From contig CAZRDX010000018.1 of assembly GCA_964599235.1 (NCBI GenBank), positions 68,786 to 132,785 of the forward strand: a stretch of 64,000 nt of DNA, given 5' to 3'. The stretch comes from DRPN01 sp964599235. Its GTDB lineage: Bacteria; Bacteroidota; Bacteroidia; Bacteroidales; VadinHA17. A model generated the notes under the pieces. It was not told the DNA's origin. It saw nothing but the letters and a program-made list of their open reading frames with translations, and did no database searches. Positions 1 through 7,958 of the stretch are shown here, piece by piece. The stretch's first letter is position 1. Every line of letters starts with the position of its first letter. A program made the translations under genes and the position numbers.

Positions 1-234
1 ACCATCCGGCCGTACCACAGGCATGCCGGCACGCGGAGGCACCCAGGTACCCAGATCGAACTGACGCTCCACAGGATCCACATCGAAAAAACCCTGGGAA
101 TAATAGGAAACGGTCCTGACAGCCAGCGCCTCCCTGATGAGCAGCGTATCGGCACCGGCACCCCGCACCCCCCACAGAGGGGTCAGGAAAAGGAAAATAT
201 CCAGTAAAAGTCGTTTTCTGATCATCATCTTCAT
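1..234 (-). CDS. Secreted protein of unknown function, N-terminal 78 residues only (runs off the left edge)
   Basis: An open frame reads leftward from an ATG at 234 to the window edge without a stop. The start is a run of Met and basic residues (MKMMIRKR), then a hydrophobic stretch (LLLDIFLFLTPLWG) that looks like a signal peptide, then a mature N-terminus beginning near ADTLLIREAL. The ATG overlaps the TGA of the upstream sulfatase by one base (TGATG at 236-232), so it is probably the last visible gene of the same operon and translationally coupled to it. I do not recognise the family from these residues. From context an extracytoplasmic enzyme or binding protein of the fucose/sulfate cluster is likely, but that is inference only. 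Confidence 0.75.
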   Translation of the reverse strand, partial: MKMMIRKRLLLDIFLFLTPLWGVRGAGADTLLIREALAVRTVSYYSQGFFDVDPVERQFDLGTWVPPRAGMPVVRPDG

Positions 235-1784
235 CACTGAGGATCATTTTGGTTCTTCTCCATCCTGAAAAAAGGCAAAGGCAGCGGCTGACCCGTGGTT
301 CTGTCGATGGGGGTCTGGGCCCCCATCTTCCGGAGCGTTTTTCGCAGTTCGTCACACAGTTCCTTGGTCTTCTCCGGCATCTCTCTGGAAAGGTCATGCT
401 GCTCGCCGATATCTTTTTTCAGGTCATAAAGTTCACATCTCCCCTTTTCGTAGGTATAGATCAGTTTCCAGTCGCCCACACGTATGGCGCTGAAGGGGGT
501 GATGGTGCTGTCGGCCCTGCGCAGGGCTTTCCATCCCCAGTAATGGGGATAGTGCCATACGAGGGGGTGAGGGCGGGTAAGGGGTGTTCTCCAGTCCAGG
601 AACAGGGGGGAGATGTCGACGCCGTCGAGACGGTTGCGCAGCGTATCGGGCACGGGCACACCCGTCACGGCCAGGAGGGTGGGAAAAAGGTCGTCGGCAA
701 TGACCGGCACGGAGCAGACCGTTCCCGGCGGCACATGCCCGGGCCAGCGGATGATCAGCGGCACACGATAGCCTCCTTCCCGGCTCGACCCCTTGCCGCT
801 GCTGAGGGGATAGTTGGTGGTGGGTGGCCCGGAATGGGAGACCAGTCCCCCGTTGTCCGACCAGAAAATCACCAGGGTGTTATCGGCCATGCCCAGCTCC
901 TCCAGCTTGTTCAGGATACGTCCCAGGCTGCGGTCGACGCTCTCGACCATCGACGCATACTGCACCTGTGCCTCCCGTTTGCCGGGAAGACGGTATTTGT
1001 CCATCAGTTTGGGATCACCCTGGATGGGAGCATGCACGGCATAATGCCACATATTGAAATAAAAGGGCCGTTCCGGATGTTTCGCCAGCGTATCCAGCAG
1101 ACGCAGGGCCATGATGGTGAGGGCGTCGTTGAGGTAGAGGCTGTCGGGAAAGAACTCCTCCAGGTCGATGAACTGGCTGTCAGGGCCATGGATCCTTCCA
1201 TAAGGAACGTAATAGCTTCCCGGTCCGCCGCGATAGCTGGCAGCGATACTGTAGTCGAAACCCAGGTTACGGGGATTGGCACCCACTGAACCTTTCTTGC
1301 CCAGGTGGGCTTTGCCCACATGAACTGTGGTATATCCTGCCGCCCGCAGCAGCTCAGGCAGGGTGACGTCCCGGTGATCCAGTCCTTCGATCCGCCAGTG
1401 GGGGATCAACAGCCACTGGTCGTCGGCCGGGTGGTTGCCCCGCCCCGGGATCCAGTTGGTGATATGTGTGCGGGCCGGGTTCATACCCGTCATCAGCGCC
1501 GTACGCGTGGGAGAACAAACGGGCGAAGAAGCATAGGCCTGGGTGAACTTCATCCCCTCGGACGCCAGGCGGGCCACAGCCGCAGTACGAAAATAACGGT
1601 TATTCTCCACACTGTCCCGCCACATAGGCACCGAAGTATCCTCCCATCCCAGATCATCTACCAGAAAAAAGAGGATGTTGGGCGACCGACCGGAAGGACG
1701 ATCGTGATGACAGGCGGAAAGGGAAAAAAACAAGACCGCCGCCACAAGAGTAGAAAACGTTCTTCTCATGCTCCGAACTTTCAT
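234..1784 (-). CDS. S1-family sulfatase, lipoprotein
   Basis: Predicted formylglycine-dependent sulfate ester hydrolase, exported as a lipoprotein (hydrophobic stretch ending FFSLSAC, Cys about 25). Metal-binding residues appear in LVDDLGWED (about 41-49), and the Cys converted to formylglycine is in CSPTR (Cys about 90), followed by TALMTG. Length (516 aa) is normal for S1 enzymes. The frame is open to 1844, but I chose the ATG at 1784: it has a GGAAAGAAAAGGAA leader, gives a proper lipoprotein signal, and leaves 25 bp after the upstream stop at 1810. It sits in an operon with a GH29 fucosidase and a GH141-like protein, so removing sulfate from a fucosylated glycan is the likely job. The position of the sulfate removed cannot be told. 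Confidence 0.9.
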   Translation of the reverse strand: MKVRSMRRTFSTLVAAVLFFSLSACHHDRPSGRSPNILFFLVDDLGWEDTSVPMWRDSVENNRYFRTAAVARLASEGMKFTQAYASSPVCSPTRTALMTGMNPARTHITNWIPGRGNHPADDQWLLIPHWRIEGLDHRDVTLPELLRAAGYTTVHVGKAHLGKKGSVGANPRNLGFDYSIAASYRGGPGSYYVPYGRIHGPDSQFIDLEEFFPDSLYLNDALTIMALRLLDTLAKHPERPFYFNMWHYAVHAPIQGDPKLMDKYRLPGKREAQVQYASMVESVDRSLGRILNKLEELGMADNTLVIFWSDNGGLVSHSGPPTTNYPLSSGKGSSREGGYRVPLIIRWPGHVPPGTVCSVPVIADDLFPTLLAVTGVPVPDTLRNRLDGVDISPLFLDWRTPLTRPHPLVWHYPHYWGWKALRRADSTITPFSAIRVGDWKLIYTYEKGRCELYDLKKDIGEQHDLSREMPEKTKELCDELRKTLRKMGAQTPIDRTTGQPLPLPFFRMEKNQNDPQ

Positions 1785-1809
1785 TTCCTTTTCTTTCCGT
1801 CTCATGGGA

Positions 1810-2595
1810 TCAGAACACGAATCGCATCGACACACCTGTTGCAAACCTCCGGGTCACGGGGGCAGGTGCCAGATAAAGTCTTCCGTGTCCCACTGTCACG
1901 CCCGGTGCCCGGTGACCGGGGGTCAGGGCCGTCCATGCCAGCCCGCCCAGCCACCATGCCCCTGTGGCCGCCGCAGATATGATCATGCGGTTCTTGTTGT
2001 CCAGATAATCCTGATGATACGATTCCGCCAGATCCGGATCCTGTTCGGTCTGCCAATCGTCGTAAGCTGAACGTTTCAGCTGGTCGAACCAGAGGGTGGA
2101 AGCCACACCCACATAACCCACAGCGCCGAGGAGCCAGTAGGGACGACCGTCCTGTTTCTTCAGTTCAATGCCGCTGCCCGGAAACAACAGGGAAAAGAAC
2201 ATGGCCTGGAGGTTCTTGTTGCCGGAGGGGAGAATCACTTCCGTTTCGGCCACCACTTTCACCTCCAGCACATCTTCCATGATGAGGGAATCGGCCAGCA
2301 GGTCCCAGACAATCTCCTTGCCCTCACCGCACGACACCCCCACACCCGCATCACCGGAGATATGCAACGGGGTAAGTCTCTTCCCCGTAGAGGAAGAGAC
2401 TTCAAGCCATACTTTGAAAGACTGGTCCTTCCGGCATCCCTGCAGATCGTAACGGATGAACAGGGAATCATTCCTGAACTGCACGTCAGGCCGCGGGATC
2501 ACGATCGTTTCCTGGGCCTGCAACACGGTGAGGCCCTTCATCCAGATCACAAACAACAAGACTGTACTCCATCGCATTCTGAAAGATCGTTCCAT
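1810..2595 (-). CDS. Secreted beta-sandwich protein with DUF5683-like C-terminal part, function unknown
   Basis: About 261 aa from the ATG at 2595, which has AGGAAAAAG upstream; the frame extends further upstream but that part is not protein-like. A signal peptide (VLLFVIWMKGLTVLQAQ) is followed by a region with YDLQG, GVSCGEGKEIVWDLLAD and VLEVKVVAE. This resembles the Ig-like module in front of formylglycine-generating-enzyme-like (SUMF1) domains in many Bacteroidota proteins. No SUMF1 domain follows. Instead there is a hydrophobic, glycine-rich segment (FFSLLFPGSG, then YWLLGAVGYVGVA) typical of DUF5683-type membrane proteins, and a second hydrophobic segment (AAATGAWWLGGLAW). Its place between a beta-helix enzyme and a sulfatase is unusual. 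It may be an envelope protein rather than an enzyme. Confidence 0.75.
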   Translation of the reverse strand: MERSFRMRWSTVLLFVIWMKGLTVLQAQETIVIPRPDVQFRNDSLFIRYDLQGCRKDQSFKVWLEVSSSTGKRLTPLHISGDAGVGVSCGEGKEIVWDLLADSLIMEDVLEVKVVAETEVILPSGNKNLQAMFFSLLFPGSGIELKKQDGRPYWLLGAVGYVGVASTLWFDQLKRSAYDDWQTEQDPDLAESYHQDYLDNKNRMIISAAATGAWWLGGLAWTALTPGHRAPGVTVGHGRLYLAPAPVTRRFATGVSMRFVF

Positions 2596-2632
2596 GGTCA
2601 CACTTTTTCCTGTTGACCCAAAAGTACGTATT

Positions 2633-4720
2633 TTACCTGAAACCCTCCTCCCCCGGCTTCTTTCCTTGCATGATCCTGCGAAAATCTTCCAGCAGGTGCA
2701 GATCGAGGCGGGCCTGCCCGTGCCAGGGGTTCTCACCGGTAACACCTGCCTGCCTTGTATCAAATCCCCGGAAGGCTGTTCCTTTGATGGGGGTGAAAAG
2801 GACGGCAACGGGGTCGCCGTTCTGATCCTTTTCCCATCCGGGGTCGGCGATGCGTGAGTGGCGGTCATGGCCGGTGCGGCGCTGCCACTGCCGCAGGGTC
2901 ATCTTCAGGAACCGTACCTCGCCGCCATCATGCCAGTAGAGGCAGCTGTCCATGCGGATACGTATCCTGTCCCACGGTCCGCCCAGCAGCACACCCCGGT
3001 CGTACCACACGACATTGCCGGTGAAGGTGAAGGAAAGATGGTCTTCCACCCGGGTACATTGCAGCTGGTAACGGTCGGCGTTCTGAAAGACATTGTTGCG
3101 GATGATGTTCTCCTTCCCGTAATGCTGATGGAACCCGCCCGTTTTGGTGGCATATACGAGGTTGCTCTCCATGAGGATACCGCCAGAGCCCTCATCGGTA
3201 TACAGCCCCCAGCCCCCATAGTCGTAAGCCCAGATATGGTGGATGACGTTGTGGCTCACGACGGTCCCTTCCGAAAGGCCCAGGGTGTACACTCCTCCCA
3301 TGTCGCTCAGCAGGCCCCAGCCCAGGTGATGGATCCTGTTGTAGGTGATGAGGTTTCCTTTGGCGGGGCTGGGACCGTATCCCCATACCCATCCCACCGA
3401 GACCCCCGTATAGCGGAAGTCGGCAATATCGTTGTGGCACACCTCGTTCGATGCGCTGTGTCCGATCCATACACCCACGGCCGGAGGATAGAGGTATCCG
3501 CCCGACCGGATGATGTTGTTGCAGATATGGACGTCGTGTGTGACCCGTTCTTCCCGGGGGATGTCAGTGGTGCCGATGCGCACTCCTCCGGCCCCGAGGT
3601 CGTACAGGAAGCTGTTGGTAAGCGAACATCCCCGGCAGTCGTCACGGAACCAGACGGCATAACCTCCGGTATGTGCGATCTCACAACGGTCGAAGGCGAT
3701 CCCCCGTGCCTCATCGACCTCGATGGCAGCACCAATGGTGTTAGCTGCCTGGGCCGGCTCGAAAGCTCTGCCGGCAAGCGGATCGGCCGTATACAGAAAA
3801 CGTATCCCCTCGAAACGGATATTCCGTACCTTCTCACCGTTCCTACCCCGCAGGATGAGGAGACGTGGGGTGACAGGCACCACCACTGTGGCCGTGTTCA
3901 GCTCCATCCCCGGCGGCGGGATGAACGTGAGCAAACCTTCCTGATCGAGGTACCATTCCTCGGGACGGCTGAGCGCACCCCAAAAGTTCTCCAGACGGTA
4001 ACGTGTACCACGATGCCAGCGGTTCCAGGGTTTCATCCCCTGTCCCGAGACGATCAGCGACGTGTCGGTAAAGCCGTCAAGGGTACGTCGGGTGATGTCC
4101 CACTTGTGATAGACGGTGATCCGCACTTCCTGCACCTCCGAGGAGGAGAGCTCCCTGAGCTGACGCAGGCTTTGTTCGTCGGTTCCTATGATCTGCCGGG
4201 CCAGGGCAGGCACCCTTCCCTTGCCCCTCCACCAGATCTGTTCGGTCACGCTGTTCATGTGGAAAAATCCGCTGTCGGGTTCTCGGGCCCGCGTCATCCT
4301 CCTGCCGTTGACAAAGAGCTGTTCCGTGCGTATCCCCGGGGGCAGGGTCAGGTGCCACCATCCCCGTTCGTCTTCCCCGAACCCGTGGTACTCGCGGCCG
4401 CCGCAGAGCACCGGCTTTGCGCCGGGGAGGGCACGATAGATCACCGGCCAGCGCTCCGTTCCACCGTCACGGGGTTCCAGGATGAGAGGGGAGACAAGAT
4501 GATAGACCCCGTCGGCCAGCCAGATCACGACCGTATCCTGCAGCTGCCTACCTGTGCGGAGGGCACGCAATCTGTCGCGAGCCTCGCGGAGCGTGGCCAG
4601 AGGATGGGCGGCGTCGCCGGCAGCCCGGTCGTCACCCCCCGGAGCGACATACCACTGCTGCCCTGCACAGCGGAGCCCCAGGACTCCGGCCAGCAGGAAC
4701 AGAACCACCCAACGTCTCAT
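2633..4720 (-). CDS. Right-handed parallel beta-helix protein, GH141-like
   Basis: Secreted 695-aa protein. After the signal peptide (RRWVVLFLLAGVLGLRCAG) comes the WYVAPGGDDRAAG block, then HPLATLREARDRLRAL and a DGVYHL segment. This is the opening typical of GH141 and related beta-helix glycosidases. The middle carries many short N-x-I/V and H-N-x-I turns (HICNNIIRSGG, NRIHHLGWG, SHNVIHH) characteristic of beta-helix coils. GH141 includes alpha-L-fucosidase and xylanase activities; next to a GH29 fucosidase the former is more likely. The ATG at 4720 overlaps the TGA of the fucosidase gene by four bases (ATGA), which decides the start over an earlier one at 4765. Catalytic residues cannot be assigned by eye. 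Confidence 0.85.
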   Translation of the reverse strand: MRRWVVLFLLAGVLGLRCAGQQWYVAPGGDDRAAGDAAHPLATLREARDRLRALRTGRQLQDTVVIWLADGVYHLVSPLILEPRDGGTERWPVIYRALPGAKPVLCGGREYHGFGEDERGWWHLTLPPGIRTEQLFVNGRRMTRAREPDSGFFHMNSVTEQIWWRGKGRVPALARQIIGTDEQSLRQLRELSSSEVQEVRITVYHKWDITRRTLDGFTDTSLIVSGQGMKPWNRWHRGTRYRLENFWGALSRPEEWYLDQEGLLTFIPPPGMELNTATVVVPVTPRLLILRGRNGEKVRNIRFEGIRFLYTADPLAGRAFEPAQAANTIGAAIEVDEARGIAFDRCEIAHTGGYAVWFRDDCRGCSLTNSFLYDLGAGGVRIGTTDIPREERVTHDVHICNNIIRSGGYLYPPAVGVWIGHSASNEVCHNDIADFRYTGVSVGWVWGYGPSPAKGNLITYNRIHHLGWGLLSDMGGVYTLGLSEGTVVSHNVIHHIWAYDYGGWGLYTDEGSGGILMESNLVYATKTGGFHQHYGKENIIRNNVFQNADRYQLQCTRVEDHLSFTFTGNVVWYDRGVLLGGPWDRIRIRMDSCLYWHDGGEVRFLKMTLRQWQRRTGHDRHSRIADPGWEKDQNGDPVAVLFTPIKGTAFRGFDTRQAGVTGENPWHGQARLDLHLLEDFRRIMQGKKPGEEGFR

Positions 4721-6495
4721 GGCTGCCCCCCCATACCGCTGATACGGAATGTCCAGGCATAGCATGAGGGCAGCTCACCCGCCCCCACATCGGAAAGATC
4801 GATGTGCAGCAGGCCGTCGGACCAGCTCCAGGGAAGCGGGCCCTCCCGTCCCAGCATCTCCACCACGGTGCTCTGCGGCGGCCGCGGCACATGCAACACC
4901 AGACTGCGCCCCGGCCATTCCAGAGCGATGGCATACAGGTTGCCGTGGTTGCGCGTGTAGACAAGCGTCTGCCGCTCGGAACGATAAACAGCCTGCAACC
5001 CGTGTGCATCACCACCGGAGGCGAGGTACCATGCCGAATCCGGCACGATCTCCCGTAAAGCCTTCGGAGGCGTCCAGTACAGATGTACGAAGGCGTTCTG
5101 CCGTTTCTCCTCATACTCGGCCCTGACAGGATAACGCCTGCCGGCTTTCAGACGCACCGGGATCCGCTCTTTCCTGCCCCCGCCTTCCTCCACCACCTTG
5201 CGACCATCGATCCACAGGATGAATCGATCGTCCACCTTCGCATCGAAAAGATATTTCCCGGTGACCGGTACCTTGATGTATCCTTCCCAACGGGCGGTGA
5301 AATGATCTTCCGCAATGGGTTCTCCCGGGCTGTTCCGCACCCAGTTGAAGTCGATGGCAGGATCGGTACGTCGCAACTCGACGGGACGGGTCTCCTCGGT
5401 GCGCTGCCACATCCGGGCGCCGTAGATCGCCTCGCCGTTGATCTTCAGCCACTCTCCCAGCTGTCGCAGACGCTCCTGTTGCAGGAGGGGGATCTGGCCG
5501 TCGGCACGCGGCCCCACGTTGAGGATGATGCCGCCTCCGTTGGCCACGGCCGTCACAAAGAACCTGATCAGCTCGGCAGGTGTCATGTAAGCCTCCAGCG
5601 GCTCGTTCCTGTTGAGACCGAAAGAGCGTCCCAGTCCCCGCACCTCGGCCCAGGGCCGGGTGGAAGCTTTCAGGCCGGAACTGTATTCCGGGGTGAGGAA
5701 GCCGATATCACAGCCATAGCCCCAGCGGTTGTTGACGATGGCCGAGTCGCCGATGAGGTTGAAATACCAGGCGATGAGCTCGGCCGAATGCCACTGGGCG
5801 GCCGTGTTGCGCCATTCGCCGTCGGCAAAGAGCACCTTGGGCCGATAGGTACTGACCATCTCTTTGAACTGGGGGATCATGTGCTGCTCCACATACGCCC
5901 CGATGGAGTCGTCGGGATCGGTATACCACCGGTGCAGAGGGTTGTTCCACTCCGGCAGGGAATAATAGGCCCCGAAGACCAGCCCTTCCTCACGCACGGC
6001 CCGTGCCAGCTCTCCCACCAGATCGCGGTGGGGCCCCACATCCATGCTGTTCCACCCCGGAGCATATTTACTGGGCCACAAACAGTAACCATCATGGTGC
6101 TTGGTGACCATCACGATGTATTTCGCTCCCGCCTCCCGGAACAGTACAGCCCACTCGTGCGGATCGAACAGCTCGGCTTTGAAAAGAGGAGCCAGATCTC
6201 GGTATGTGAAATCCGGACCGTACACCCGGCGCAGGAAAGAGGTGCGCAACGAATCCCCTGTCTGCAACCCCCGCAGGAACCACTCTCCATACGACTCCCG
6301 ACCGCCGTAAGCCGGCACCGAATACACCCCCCAGTGAATAAAAATGCCCAACTTGGCATCGCGAAACCACTGAGGATATGGACGCTGCTTCAAAGAATCA
6401 CATACTGGCGGCCACACCTTCGTCTGAGCAGACACCACCACGGAAAGGAACAAAAGAATCAATCGGAGAAAAGTGGATCTTGTCCGTGCATTCAT
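4717..6495 (-). CDS. GH29 alpha-L-fucosidase with PA14-like domain
   Basis: Retaining exo-alpha-L-fucosidase, predicted periplasmic or secreted (signal peptide RLILLFLSVVVSAQ). Family signatures in order: WFRDAKLGIFIHWGVYSVPAYGG, then KHHDGYCLWPS, and VLFADGEW, whose Asp (about 225) is the expected nucleophile. NGGGIILNVGP closes the barrel. After the barrel, about residues 390-490 (from FTARWEGYIKVP, through VDDRFILWIDGRKV, to NAFVHLYWTPP) form a PA14-like carbohydrate-binding domain, then a short beta-sandwich. The ATG at 6495 has CAGGAAACC in front; an earlier in-frame start at 6528 lacks support. First gene of the left minus-strand operon; the downstream gene overlaps it by 4 bp. It differs clearly from the two other GH29 genes here (nucleophile context FADG versus WWDT and WFDG). 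Confidence 0.93.
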   Translation of the reverse strand: MNARTRSTFLRLILLFLSVVVSAQTKVWPPVCDSLKQRPYPQWFRDAKLGIFIHWGVYSVPAYGGRESYGEWFLRGLQTGDSLRTSFLRRVYGPDFTYRDLAPLFKAELFDPHEWAVLFREAGAKYIVMVTKHHDGYCLWPSKYAPGWNSMDVGPHRDLVGELARAVREEGLVFGAYYSLPEWNNPLHRWYTDPDDSIGAYVEQHMIPQFKEMVSTYRPKVLFADGEWRNTAAQWHSAELIAWYFNLIGDSAIVNNRWGYGCDIGFLTPEYSSGLKASTRPWAEVRGLGRSFGLNRNEPLEAYMTPAELIRFFVTAVANGGGIILNVGPRADGQIPLLQQERLRQLGEWLKINGEAIYGARMWQRTEETRPVELRRTDPAIDFNWVRNSPGEPIAEDHFTARWEGYIKVPVTGKYLFDAKVDDRFILWIDGRKVVEEGGGRKERIPVRLKAGRRYPVRAEYEEKRQNAFVHLYWTPPKALREIVPDSAWYLASGGDAHGLQAVYRSERQTLVYTRNHGNLYAIALEWPGRSLVLHVPRPPQSTVVEMLGREGPLPWSWSDGLLHIDLSDVGAGELPSCYAWTFRISGMGGQP

Positions 6496-6513
6496 GGTTT
6501 CCTGATTTTTGTT

Positions 6514-6593
6514 TAAAAATAATGACAATTATCCAAATGTCCGAAAAGGAACCGTTATGGAAAATTCCTTTTGGTGATTTTGCATTATTTTTG
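6514..6593. promoter_or_regulatory. Divergent promoter region with an inverted pair of 24-bp elements
   Basis: This 80-bp AT-rich core separates the leftward fucosidase operon from the rightward oxidoreductase operon. Two related elements face outward in opposite orientation: TTTGG-N8-CATTATTTTTG at 6570-6593 (plus) and TTTGG-N8-CATTATTTTTA at 6537-6514 (minus). They agree at most positions. Each ends in a TAnnTTTG-like box (TATTTTTG, TATTTTTA), and each has a TTTG 12 bp before it. That spacing is shorter than the 19-21 bp usual for Bacteroidota promoters. They may be paired promoters or binding sites for one regulator; sequence cannot decide. Confidence 0.45.
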
Positions 6594-6628
6594 GAGGAAT
6601 TCACGAACCACATCAAATACATTGCACC

Positions 6629-7912
6629 ATGGAAAAAGAAGATCACCGGAAGAAGATGGGTCGTCGTCATTTTCTCAGGACGGCGGCGGCTGGTGTGGCG
6701 GCATTCACCATCGTGCCGCGTCATGTTTTGGGAGGGCCGGGTTACACGGCTCCGAGCGATCAGCTCACGCGTGCCATCATCGGTGTGGGGGGCATGGGTC
6801 GCAGTCACATCCGTTACAACGACGGTCGTCTCCTTGCCGTATGTGATGTCGACAGCAAGCACCTGGAAAAAGCATTGCGCATAGCAGGCAGCGGCGTAAA
6901 AGGGTACCACGACTATCGCGAGGTGCTGGCCCGCCCCGACATCGACATCATCCACATCGCCACTCCTCCCCACTGGCATGGTCTGATGGCCGTCGAGGCT
7001 GCCCGTGCCGGCAAGGATATCTGGTGTGAGAAGCCCATGACCCGCACCATCGGCGAGGGGATACGCGTGGTGGAGGAGGTGCAGCGTTACGGCCGCATCT
7101 TTCGTCTCAACACCTGGTTCCGCTTCCGGGGCACCTTTTACGGTCTGGGCACCACCGTCAAGCCGCTGAAGAAGATCATCGACAGCGGTGTTCTGGGATG
7201 GCCCCTCAAAGTGACCGTGAGCGGCATCACCGGTTATAACTGGAAATTTTACTGGAGTGGCAAGACCAACCTACCACCCATGCCGGTACCGCCGGAGCTC
7301 GACTACGACTTCTGGCTGGGCCCGGCCCCCTGGAAGCCTTATAACCCCGAGCATGTGCATGCCAAGTTCCGGGGTTACTGGGACTACGACGGCGGCGGGC
7401 TCGGCGACATGGGACAACACTACCTCGACCCCGTGCAATATCTCCTGGGGAAGGACGACACCAGCCCGGTAAAGATCGAGGTGGACGCCCCCCAACAGGA
7501 CTATTACGCCGTAGGTTCCTGGCGACGTATCGAATACACCTATGCCGACGGCTGCAAGATCATCCTCGACGGCGAGAACCGCGACAAGGACGCCGCCTAC
7601 ATCGAAGGCCCCCACGGCAAGATCTACAAAGGCATGCGCTCCACCATCCCCCGTCTCGAGCAGCTCATCGCCTCTCTGCCCGATCCCGAACCTCAGATGA
7701 CCGACTTCGCGGAGGCGGTCAGGACCCGGAAGAAGTTCGCCCTGAACGAACAGAACGGCCACCGCTCCTGTACCCTTGTCAACCTTGGCAAGATCGCCGT
7801 ACGTCTCGGTCGCAACCTGGAGTTCGACCCCGTGAAACAACGTTTCATCAACGACGAGGGAGCCAACAGGCTCATCGACCAGCCCATGCGATCCCCGTGG
7901 AGCATGGGATGA
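6629..7912 (+). CDS. Gfo/Idh/MocA-family NAD(P)-dependent oxidoreductase, Tat-exported
   Basis: 427-aa sugar oxidoreductase. A twin-arginine signal (GRRHFLRTAAAGVAAFTIVP, residues about 11-30) precedes the Rossmann fold, whose nucleotide loop is IIGVGGMGRSH (about 50-60). Further family marks are LLAVCDVD, IIHIATPPHWHG and the active-site CEKPMTRT (EKP about 134-136). GGGLGDMGQHYLDPVQYLLG in the C-terminal half is common in the exported sugar-ring oxidoreductase branch. It is the first gene of a plus-strand pair with a DUF1080 protein 46 bp downstream. This pairing is known from 3-keto-glycoside pathways, where the sugar C3 hydroxyl is oxidised before bond cleavage. That role here is inferred from context. 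A GH109-like hydrolase role is an alternative. Confidence 0.9.
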   Translation: MEKEDHRKKMGRRHFLRTAAAGVAAFTIVPRHVLGGPGYTAPSDQLTRAIIGVGGMGRSHIRYNDGRLLAVCDVDSKHLEKALRIAGSGVKGYHDYREVLARPDIDIIHIATPPHWHGLMAVEAARAGKDIWCEKPMTRTIGEGIRVVEEVQRYGRIFRLNTWFRFRGTFYGLGTTVKPLKKIIDSGVLGWPLKVTVSGITGYNWKFYWSGKTNLPPMPVPPELDYDFWLGPAPWKPYNPEHVHAKFRGYWDYDGGGLGDMGQHYLDPVQYLLGKDDTSPVKIEVDAPQQDYYAVGSWRRIEYTYADGCKIILDGENRDKDAAYIEGPHGKIYKGMRSTIPRLEQLIASLPDPEPQMTDFAEAVRTRKKFALNEQNGHRSCTLVNLGKIAVRLGRNLEFDPVKQRFINDEGANRLIDQPMRSPWSMG

Positions 7913-7958
7913 ATAAACGATTTACTCAGAACCTAACCTGACAAAAACCTCTCTTGTT

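Noticed and set aside
2858..4762. A 634-codon open frame on the plus strand
   Set aside because: Antisense to the GH141-like gene, whose motifs and operon overlap are clear.
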